Shown here in pieces: positions 1 to 43,109 of a stretch of DNA of 64,000 nucleotides (positions are counted from its first letter, which is position 1; every line of letters begins with the position of its first letter). Location: the NCBI RefSeq assembly GCF_021347895.1, contig NC_067116.1:35475639-35539638 (forward strand), given 5' to 3'. The notes under the pieces are model-generated. The model saw only the letters and a list, made by a program, of their open reading frames with translations, made no database searches and was not told where the DNA came from. The DNA comes from Acanthochromis polyacanthus. Taxonomy: Eukaryota > Chordata > Actinopteri > Pomacentridae. The translations under genes and the position numbers were made by a program.

Positions 1-893
1 AATAAGATATGATATTTAGAATCTTCAGATCTCAAAATTAGCTGAGAAAACTTATTTTAAGCTGTATTTTACCAGGATTGTCAAGCTTAGGTGTCTTAAA
101 ATAAGCCAGATATGCTAAAGAAAGCAGTTTTTCACTCAAAAATAGATTTTTCTAATTTGAGATGTATTAACTCTCCTTGTTATCTTCATTTATAAGCACC
201 AAAAAAATATTGTTTCCTTGTCTGAAAAAAAAAAAAAATCTCCAAAAAATTCCCCAATTTTCTAAAAATTTGCAAAACCTTCAGGAAGAAAATTCCAATA
301 ATTCCTTAAAAGTTTCCCTTAAAGTTTTATTTTAAAAAATCCCCCAAATTTGGCAAGAAAATTCTTGCAAATATTTTCAAAAAAATAGTAAAAAATCCTG
401 CAAGAAATCCTAAAAATATCTGAACTGATTGCATATATATCAGTAGATTTTTTTGTGAATGTCCATGAGAAACATTTTTAACATTTCTTTTTTTCCACTA
501 AAAATGTTCAAAAACTTCCCAAAAATGTTGAAAATGTGGACATCAGAAGTTTCACTGCAAAAATATTTTTTCCCCCCCACATTTTCAAACTTTAGAACGG
601 TTCAATTTGACCTGCAGGACGACACAAGGGTTAAACTTAATTTGAGTTTGCAAAATTCAACTCAAAACAAGAGAATTTCAAGATTGTTTGACTTAACAGG
701 AAATTTAAGATGCATTCTCCTAAAACACATCCCTCCATCTTGCTGAAATGTCTCTTGTTAAGTGAATTTATCTTAAATCAAGTGGGACATTTTGACTAAA
801 AACAAGACAAACAGACTTGGTAAGATTTTGAGTTTTTACAGTGCTCCTGGACTTTTCCTCGTACCTTCAAACATCTCTGCTGTTCTCTTGCAG
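1..893 (+). other. pcsk9: 3' part of the last pcsk9 intron
   Basis: This AT-rich non-coding stretch ends in a pyrimidine-rich acceptor (ttgcag, ending at 893) directly before the terminal pcsk9 exon. Apart from the piggyBac-like MITE at 167-634 I see nothing in it. Short open frames here are chance frames in A/T-rich sequence. The upstream exons of the gene lie outside the window. Confidence 0.8.
167..634 (+). mobile_element. piggyBac-like MITE, copy A, inside pcsk9 intron
   Basis: The element runs from a TTAA at 167 to a TTAA at 631-634. Its ends are imperfect inverted repeats (TTAACTCTCCTTGT at left, ACACAAGGGTTAA at right), as expected of piggyBac-type elements, which insert at TTAA. The interior is A/T-rich and non-coding. 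A second copy in the same orientation begins at 2144 and shares long blocks such as aaaatgttgaaaatgtggac. The family assignment is inference from the TTAA and CCC-type termini. No transposase is visible. Confidence 0.7.
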
Positions 894-1088
894 GTGGAGG
901 TGTCCTGTCCGTCAGGCTGGACTCTGACAGACTGTAGCGCCGTCTCTCAGAGCTCTGCCGTCTTGGGGCCGGTTGCTAAGGGCAACAGTTGCCACGTACG
1001 CAGTGCCACAGGAGCGACGAGGGCAGCGGGCATCGCGGTCTGCTGTCGAGTCAGACCGTCAGAGCAGCACGCCACGACTCCTCACTGA
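894..1088 (+). CDS. pcsk9: PCSK9 (proprotein convertase subtilisin/kexin type 9), last coding exon (partial gene)
   Basis: This exon encodes the last 64 residues of PCSK9, a secreted, catalytically self-inhibited proprotein convertase that binds the LDL receptor and sends it to lysosomal degradation. It covers the end of the third module of the cysteine/histidine-rich C-terminal domain. Visible landmarks are CPSGWTLTDCSA, SAVLG, NSCHVRS and AVCCR, which match the human C-terminus in order and cysteine spacing. The exon starts at a codon boundary right after a cag acceptor, and the TGA stop is at 1086-1088. The prodomain and catalytic domain lie upstream of the window. usp24 follows in tail-to-tail orientation, as in human, which supports the call. 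An in-frame ATG at 792 lies in the intron and is not a real start. Confidence 0.93.
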   Translation: MEVSCPSGWTLTDCSAVSQSSAVLGPVAKGNSCHVRSATGATRAAGIAVCCRVRPSEQHATTPH

Positions 1089-1385
1089 TCCGGCGTCCTG
1101 AAAACAGCTCCGACACTTTGTCATCTTTTATCAACCTTAATCTCCTTCGTAGTCACAAAGCACTTCTGTAAAGCTGTCTGTGTTTCAGTTGTAGCATTAG
1201 GCTGAAATATGCTCCAGTGCACATATTGTATTGATGTCTCCGACTTAGAACTGTCAACTCCTTGTTAGATTAAAAAAAAAAAAAAAAAAAAAAACATATG
1301 ACATGCACAAGTTTGTAAAATGTAACCAAATATTTTTGTATCTTTTTACTAAACAAGTATAATAAAAAGCTTTCACGAACATCTC
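1089..1385 (+). terminator. pcsk9: pcsk9 3'UTR and poly(A) site
   Basis: A short 3'UTR follows the TGA. It carries a poly-A tract at about 1271-1293 and a canonical AATAAA at 1361-1366, with T/G-rich sequence beyond it. Cleavage is expected 10-30 bases after the signal. The exact end is inferred. Confidence 0.7.
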
Positions 1386-2143
1386 ATTTGAATAATGGTC
1401 TTGCGTTTAGCTGACATACTGTCTGCAGCTTCTTCACCAACTAATAGAAAGAACAGATGAAAAATCGGTGCTTTATGAATAATAATAAAAAAGAGCTACA
1501 TGAAAATATGCATCAAATGTAGCGGAAGGCACTAAGAATGCAGCGGCGTTGGTTTGTAGCTCTGACTTTAGGTGCAGTTCAGTGTGGCTGCAGTACAATG
1601 CTAGACAATCAACTTGATTAATAGGCTCCCTGTGTGCATTAAGGAGAACATTTCCTCTCATGTAAACAGTTGCCCTTCCTGAGGACTGAAATGCATCACT
1701 GTGATGGGTTCCACAGGTCATGTGAAAACAAATGAACCAAAGAAATAGTCATGACAACCAGACATGTTCACTGGACTTGAATCCTGATCGTTTCTGACGG
1801 ATGACTTCGTTGTGGAAAACAGCAGATCCCATATGTCTGCATGGGGAAATTTTTTATATGAGGATTTTTTTTAGAGGGGGGAGAGACACACATTAAACTG
1901 GGGGTCTTTGGGCAGAATTTCCAGCATTTTGTAGAATTTTACGCACAAATGTGACTTTTCTGTATCTGTTTATACTGGAAATTTCATTATCTATGTAAAG
2001 AAACAGACGATTCAAAACATTGTAATATATATGGATCTAAGTGCATTTTTTTGGCAGTGGATTTACCGGTTGGATGAGCTCATGATTAATAATGACAGTT
2101 TTAACAGTCAAAAAAGATCAAGTGCTGAAGAAAAAATGCAATA

Positions 2144-3228
2144 TTAACCCTCCTGTTGTCCTCATTTACAGTCACCAAAAAATATTGTTTCCTTGTCTGA
2201 AAAAAATCCAAAAATTTTGCAAAAAGAATTCCCTAAATTTCTGAAAATTTGCAAAATCTTCAAGAAGAAAATTCCAATAATTCCTTAAAAGTTTCCCTTG
2301 AAAGTTTTATTTTTTTAAAAATCCCCCACGTTTGGCAAGAAAATTATTGTAAATATTTTCAAAAAATGAGTAAAAATTCTTCCAAAAAATAATAAAAATA
2401 TATAAAGTGATTACATACACACTCCCTGTCAAAAGTTTTAGGATACTGTCTCCTTCAAATAAAGTAGAACCTGTCCTACAACTTTTGACAGGGGGTGCAT
2501 TTCATCATATGGACGTGATCAGGGAAGGACTCTGATCATACATGTAAAGTTTCAGGCAGATTGGAGCATGTTCAGGACATTTACACAGCATTTGAAATTT
2601 CATGGCGAAGGATCAAAATTCCAGAGGCCGCCACGGACACGCCCTTTGACTTTGGAAAAAGTTTTTAATAACTTTGGATCATTAAGGCCTCCTGTATGTA
2701 CTTGCCGAAATTGAGGTGAATTGGAGTTTCCCCCTCGGAGGAGTTCGCTCTCGAAAAAAATGAAAAAATGGGCAAAATCTGACATTCAACGCAAAATAGC
2801 TCACTTCCTGTTGGGTTTGGAATGTGGCCGTCACTGACTTTTTTGTTCAGCCTGATGTGCTGCATATCTGTACCAAATTTGGGAGATACACCCCCTGTCA
2901 AAAGTTGTAGGACAGGTTCTACTTTATTTGAATGAGAAAGTGTCCTAAAACCTTTGACGGGGTGTATATCAGTAAAACTTCTAATATTTTCTTTAAGAAC
3001 ATTCACAAAAAAAATTCAACCAAAATCCAGTGAAATTCGCTGCATTTTGGTTCATTTTTTGTGAATGTTCTGAAGAAACATTTTTTTCCATCAAAAAATG
3101 TTCAAAGATTTCCCAAAAATGTTGAAAATGTGGACATCAGAAGTTTCACTGTGAAAATATTTTTTTTCCCCACATTTTCAAACTTTAAAACGGGTAAATT
3201 TTCACCCACAGGATGACATGAGGGTTAA
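2144..3228 (+). mobile_element. piggyBac-like MITE, copy B, interrupted by a nested element
   Basis: The element is bounded by TTAA at 2144-2147 and 3225-3228. Inverted termini are TTAACCCTCCTGTTGTCC at left and GGATGACATGAGGGTTAA at right. It matches copy A (167-634) over both flanking portions in the same orientation. It is about twice as long because another element (2416-2966) sits inside it. There is no transposase ORF. Confidence 0.75.
2416..2966. mobile_element. Nested element with long composite inverted repeats (Tc1/mariner-like ends)
   Basis: Two segments of about 80 bp, 2416-2499 and 2887-2966, are inverted copies of each other with few differences. Each also has its own inverted ends (CCCTGTCAAAAGTT and AACTTTTGACAGGG), so each looks like a complete miniature element. 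They bracket about 390 bp of unrelated non-coding sequence. The outer ends abut TA-containing sequence, which suits Tc1/mariner insertion, but the superfamily is inference. Confidence 0.6.
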
Positions 3229-4456
3229 GAGGAACTTCTGCATCAATTAGTAGCGTTTCTGACATTCAAGTCTAGTCATTTTCTGCTGCAGTAAAATTAA
3301 TTTCCTAAACATTGAGGGTATGTATCCTCGGCAGACTACTGAAAATTTATGCCAAATAAATGTCTGTACATAACACTGTCAAATGGGGAAAACAAAAGTT
3401 TGGATTGCCAACAGACATACAGTATATTACTGGAGTTCAACTGATAGAACCCTTCGTGACAGGTGTTGACGATCAGTAAAGATTCTTTAGTTTACCAAGG
3501 ATATAAACTGTAGCATGAGGCTGGAGTTGAATTCACTATGGGGACGTCACATGTTGGATCTGTCTGTAGGATGAGGAGCTGAGAGGAGAAAACCTGCAGC
3601 AGTGAACATAGAAATCAAAGTGCACCAACGTGACAGAAAGCATTGTATTAGAAAGTCGTGAACAACGAGACAATGTGCAGTCATACGTAAAAACAATGTT
3701 TGCAAAAGGTTGTGCATTCCAGTTTATTTTATATCAAATTTCCCCTTAATCAAACTCTGATGTACAAATTAAAACTGAGTTTTAACATGCATTACAGAAT
3801 CCTGCGATGTCAGAAGTGAATCTTCAAAATTGAATGACAGTAAAAACCCGTATAGATGCCAATCCCTCCCCACGCACTTACCCATCCCTCCCTGCATCCC
3901 AGGATTAAAACAAGAGATTGTTTTTGAAGTTTTTTTTTCACCATTTTTAAGTAGTTGTGGGTGATGTAGCAGAGGGACAAATCTAAGAGACTCTCGGCTG
4001 AATGCAACTCATGTTGCCATGGCCATGTATCTTGGCACAGACTGCATGCAGCTTCCCTCGGATAGCGCGTAATCAGCCTCAGAGAAGGGGCGTGTGTTTG
4101 TGACAGTAAGTGCTAATGACACCAAATTACACAGCAAACAACACGGGGGGCTGATTTGTTTCCGTCACACAGAAAAAGACAAACTTCACCACCACTTGCT
4201 GCCACACATGCAAACGTGCCGGAGAGCACGATGTGACATTCACATCTAGTGAGATCGAGAGGGTAATGGAGGGGAGGGCGGGGCTGGAGGGGGTGTGTGG
4301 AAGGGCTAAAACAGTGTCTTCCCTCTCCTCGAGCCGCGAGGACGCAGAGGAGCCTCGGTGGTGTGATCGCAAGTTGAGTCTAAACAGAAAACCATTCTGC
4401 ATGATTGCCTTGTAGGTCCTCACACTGTAAACATTGACCTGTTAAAGCTGAGAGCT

Positions 4457-4539
4457 AATCTGCAAGGTAGTGTCTACAGATACGGACCCGTATCCGCTAC
4501 GGGTACGGGTCCGTACCTGTAGCATCAACCAATCTGCAA
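4457..4539. mobile_element. Tiny foldback element with 9-bp target duplication
   Basis: A nearly perfect inverted repeat has arms at 4474-4496 and 4500-4522 (23 bp each, two differences) around a 3-base loop. It is flanked by identical 9-bp direct repeats, AATCTGCAA, at 4457-4465 and 4531-4539. The arms are G/C-rich in an A/T-rich context. This is the signature of a very short foldback transposon insertion of about 65 bp. No family is recognised. Confidence 0.6.
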
Positions 4540-5266
4540 AGCTAGCTTAGGCCTCCACAACATGTGAGCGAAAGTGTGGCTTCATTTAAACTACCATAAA
4601 TCAGTAACTACAAAGTGTCTCCGCTTGAGCACACAGTGGAAAGAAGCAGCATTTTACCATCACCAAAACCCTGTCCTGATGCCTAAACCCTGTTTCGTTA
4701 GGGTAAAACTTACACCCCCGCCCTCCCCCATCCACACACACAATCACATTACATTCCTACAAGCCTTTGTCACAACACACAGAGGAAGTTTTCCCTGTAT
4801 TAGTCTGGGGAATAATGGAGATGAAGAAGCCCTGTTGCACCCCTACAGCGAGACTACATGACCACAGGAGATACTGGTCCGGCGTCACAGGTGGAGCAGA
4901 CATTGACACGCTTTGTCGGAGATGTGATGATACAGCATCGGACGTGCGATGGGGAGGGAGATCGGGAGGTTAAGGCACTTCAAGTCTCCCGATGATTGGT
5001 TTAGGGATGATGGTAACACACGGGCGTTTGCTCTCCAGTGAACACTAGAGCTACATTTGGGTTTAGCTCCTCTGTGTGCGTTTTCAAAGGTAGACAAAAG
5101 CGAAACAAAAAAAAAAAAAGAAAAGTCCATTGGAAAAAAAGTGATAAAGCAGAGGTAACAGTGAGGTGAGGACCTGTTCTTTGTGTTTTGAGCGAAGTGA
5201 AGTGATGAATGACACACGCTTGCATGTTTTTTTTCCCCACAAATTCTATTACAATGTGTTGTTCTT

Positions 5267-5270
<4 letters not shown>

Positions 5271-5299
<29 letters not shown>
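5271..5299. repeat. (TG)14 microsatellite in the usp24 3'UTR
   Basis: An uninterrupted TG dinucleotide run lies here. It reads as CA repeats on the transcribed usp24 strand. Confidence 0.9.
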
Positions 5300-5302
<3 letters not shown>

Positions 5303-6473
5303 AAACCTTGGCACCTAAAAATAAAACATGCTCCTGAGCTCCCCCTCAGTCGGCACTGGCGGCCCACCATGACTGATCCGTGCGCTTCGAGATCAGCTTT
5401 TCTTGCATAAGGCTTGAGTCCCTAAAGATCCTCTCCGGCATCCAGAGTTAAAGAAAAGTGGCAAAAGAAAAAAATAAAACACAGCGATGAAAAAGAATAA
5501 AATCCAGCACGCGAGGCTGCCTGTCAGCAAAAAGGAGTAGTGGAGGAAGAGTGCTGACCGTGGCACTGCTTGTTTTGGATCTGCTGAGGGGCCCGGATCG
5601 GTCCCGTTTCCAGGACATCGCCTGCCCCGTACTGCGTCCCCCATGGCTACGACTGTGGTCGCCTGGTGTGGGGGGGTCAGAGGTCAAGTCACAGGCAGAG
5701 CGGCTCGCTATCAGAGCTTGCGTGTGTCTGCATAAGTGGCACTGCAAAAATAAGTTGTTAAAAGCAAAAAGGAGAGGAGGACACGAGTGCGAGGGGGCTC
5801 TAGAGGAACCGACCGGTGCTGCTGTACGTCACAATAAGACTGGGCTGGACTATAAAGTGCATACTTGACCCCACCCCGCTCCCTAGTGCTCGTGTGTGTG
5901 TGTGGAGGTGTTTATCGTACAAGCGCACACACCGGTCTGAAAGTCCCTCTAGAGCGGCTAACGTGGCCTCCCGCGATTTTGCGTGGTCGTGGAGAAGAGC
6001 ACAGGAGACTTTAAAATATTATCTTACACTGGAAATTACATCTATGGAACAAATCTTTACAATATGAATATGTCTATGTAGATACATTGGCAAATATGAG
6101 CAGAAAATTGTTAAAACACAACCCAAACCCATCCTCCACCTTCGCTGTCATTCTGAGTGAATGAATGAATAAAAGGATAAACTGAAGTCATCCGTGATTG
6201 TGGAAGGTTATTTGCACTTCCCAACCCTCATCAACTCTGCTGCCCTTAATGATAATGCATCTCCATCATCGCCTTGGCTGGTCTGAAAGGAAGTAATTCA
6301 TGATTTATTCATAGCTCCTTCGTTGCCGTAGCGACCGAGAGACAAAGTGTTCTGATTGGCTTGCTGTGGAGTCCCAAATGTCCGGACCAATCAGAGGTGA
6401 AGTGCAGCCCTTTCAATTGACTGCCCGGAGCTGTGCTGCCTCTCCTTCGGAGGAATCCCGCTGCTCGGAGGAG

Positions 6474-41115
<34,642 letters not shown>

Positions 41116-41340
41116 TTTCGGGGTGTCTCCGTCTCTCAGACTAATAATAACGGGATGTTCGGCACAGCCCTTTAGCTGTGCACGCCGCCATGTTTACAGT
41201 CCGCCGCTGCTGGCCTGTCACGATCCGCTTCCCCCAAAACAGCGCCGACATAGGTGTAGCGGAGACTTCTGCTCCCAGGAACTGCATGCTGCACGCGGGA
41301 GCGCGCATAGCGAAGGATCCTGGACGGTGGAACGATTTTC
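41116..41340 (-). promoter_or_regulatory. usp24: usp24 5'UTR and promoter region with TISU-like uORF start
   Basis: CpG-rich sequence precedes the start codon. On the - strand an upstream ATG (41189-41191) lies in AAACATGGCGGC, matching the TISU/YY1 consensus SAASATGGCGGC at 11 of 12 positions. It opens a 16-codon uORF that stops at TAG (41141-41143), 25 bases before the main ATG. The transcription start is not visible, so whether this ATG is transcribed is inferred from its position. Confidence 0.55.
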
Positions 41341-43020
41341 TAGGTTAATTACTGTTTAACAGCAGTATAATTTTCACTGTCGGGGTTATTAATGATGAAC
41401 GGCAGCCACTTTTCATGAGAAAAAAACCGTATGAACAAAAACTTTGCATGACTAAATAAAAAAAGTCACTGTGAGAAATTTTGAGATTCTAACTGACAAT
41501 TTCTTATCAATGTTTTCCTCCTGTAGGACACTGTTTATATTAAATTTAAATCACATTTTCTCTCTGTATTGCTGTCTCTTTATTGTATATCGTTTATCTG
41601 AAGTCTGAGATACAGTTTGACTGATTTGATTGTTCTCTTGGATCTCAAAATTTTAATCCACAAGAGCAGAAATGGTCCCCTGTGAAGATGATAAATAGTA
41701 GTTTATGTATAGACTGTATATAATGCATCTAATATCACTTCAACCAATTTATGTGTTGCATGTACAGTTCACACTATTGAGCCAAAGTTGTACCAAAATA
41801 TATGCTGGCACCCTCATGTTTCCAAAATGAAAATACAAAATCATAACTGAATTTTTCATGAATGAGAAATGTATTTATTTCTGTTTTTTAGATAAGGTAA
41901 GTATTGCATTGGGTGTATCTGCAGCAGTGGAAATACTGCAATGAAATTGACAAATGTATTGAAATGAACACAAGAAAAACAATAAACTTCAATAATTATG
42001 CTTTTGAAAGATAACATGGATAACTTATTAAACACTGCGTTTTTAATGGAAAGAAAACATTTGGCTAAGAGTATGAAGATGATTGATTTCTTGCTGGAAT
42101 GCTGCAGCTTCTATACAACACCAGTTTACAGATTTCCTCAGCCAAGCAAGTACTACTACTACCCCTAGTGCTACGAAAAATAATACCCCCATTGTGTAAC
42201 AAAGTTCATAAAACAGATGCAACTCAAAGTGTTTTACATCAAAAATTAAAACTAATATAATAAAATAACAACAAGAGTCCACAATAAATGTAATAAATAC
42301 TGGTAAATTACATGAAACTACATAAATATTTGGCTAAAATATATATTTTTAGGTTTCGTTTGAAGCTATCCACTGAAACGGATGCTCTGACCTCCTCTGG
42401 AAAGCTATTCCATAACTGAGGGTAGATGACAGAGAATGCAGTATTTCCATGTTTGAATTCTACTCTGGGGAGCACTTAACAGATCAGAGCTCTCAAAACT
42501 ACAGTAACATCCTCTCTCCATTTAGTTTTGAAAAGAAAATGTGCTGCTGCCTCATTTCAAATCATCAAAAGTTTGTTTAGAGATTTCAATTGTACTGACT
42601 CCTGTTTTTCAAGTATATCTTTAAATGAGACCAATAAATACTAAAATAAAGGCGACATGCATGACCACATGAAAGTCAATGGTAAATTAAGTCTTAATAG
42701 AACATAAACACCAGTTAACTGCAGAGTTATAAATGTTGCTTCAATATATTATAGTTCGCCAGCTGGTAAACTACAAAAATAAACAAATGAAAGAAAAAAC
42801 TAAATCAATACTCGAGAAGAGAAAAAAAATAACTCAATTCAATAATTTTACAAGTGCTGTAAAATTACATTTAGAACACCTTTAACGTGTTTTAAATCTC
42901 CAGATTGTACATTTAATTATTCATTTAAAGGCTAACAGTGTTTCATAAATGATCGAATTGAAAACTGCCGTCAGAATATTAACCACAAATGCAGAGTATC
43001 GATCACTGACTATAAACAAC
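41341..43020. other. usp24-bloc1s2 head-to-head intergenic region
   Basis: This A/T-rich stretch has no supported gene. It contains a diverged repeat at about 42199-42640. The promoters themselves lie at the two ends. Confidence 0.6.
42199..42640 (+). repeat. Diverged interspersed repeat, copy A
   Basis: Landmarks are gcaactcaaagtgttttaca, then a block like tgaagctatccactgaaacg and cctctggaaagctattcca. The same order of landmarks occurs in the same orientation at 62062-63010 (agttcaaagtacttcacac, ccacctcctcaggcaga). This is the pattern of a common teleost repeat. The borders are approximate. Confidence 0.5.
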
Positions 43021-43109
43021 CGAAGGGCGTGGTTGTGCGCGCGCGTGGTGGCGGGCGGACGTCACGTGACCTCGCGGCTCATGTGATCGGGGACAAAAAC
43101 AGGAACAAA
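43021..43109 (+). promoter_or_regulatory. bloc1s2: bloc1s2 proximal promoter with CLEAR and M-box motifs
   Basis: A GC-rich block sits directly upstream of the start codon. It contains GGGCGTGG (KLF/Sp1 type) near 43025, the perfect palindrome GTCACGTGAC at 43061-43070, which is the consensus CLEAR element bound by TFEB/TFE3, and TCATGTGA at 43079-43086, which is the M-box bound by MITF. The motifs are seen directly. Binding is inferred. Confidence 0.6.

Larger units (their letters stand above)
1386..3699. other. pcsk9-usp24 tail-to-tail intergenic region
   Basis: I find no gene here. About half is the piggyBac-like MITE at 2144-3228 and its nested insert. The remainder (1386-2143 and 3229-3699) looks unique and A/T-rich, with no coding frame that resembles a protein. 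The right border is the inferred end of the usp24 3'UTR. Confidence 0.6.
3700..6473 (-). other. usp24: usp24 3'UTR (inferred extent)
   Basis: This is mostly unique, non-coding sequence directly after the usp24 stop codon on the - strand. AATAAA signals on that strand lie at 6304-6309 (proximal) and 3723-3728 (distal). The distal one would give a 3'UTR of about 2.7 kb. It holds the foldback element at 4457-4539 and a dinucleotide tract at 5271-5299, which reads as CA repeats in the transcript. The extent is inferred, and 3'-end reads would settle it. Frames of up to 161 codons on either strand show no protein-like composition. Confidence 0.5.

Noticed and set aside
4885..5370. 161-codon open frame on the - strand
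   Set aside because: It crosses the TG microsatellite and low-complexity runs within the usp24 3'UTR, with no family resemblance.
6304..6309. Proximal AATAAA (- strand) as the only usp24 poly(A) site
   Set aside because: Possible, but unique-looking sequence continues to a second signal at 3723-3728, so I kept the longer 3'UTR as the working extent.
43029..43109. Upstream in-frame ATG as the bloc1s2 start
   Set aside because: It would encode an Arg/Gly-rich leader across the CLEAR and M-box promoter motifs. The ATG at 43110 has better context and position.
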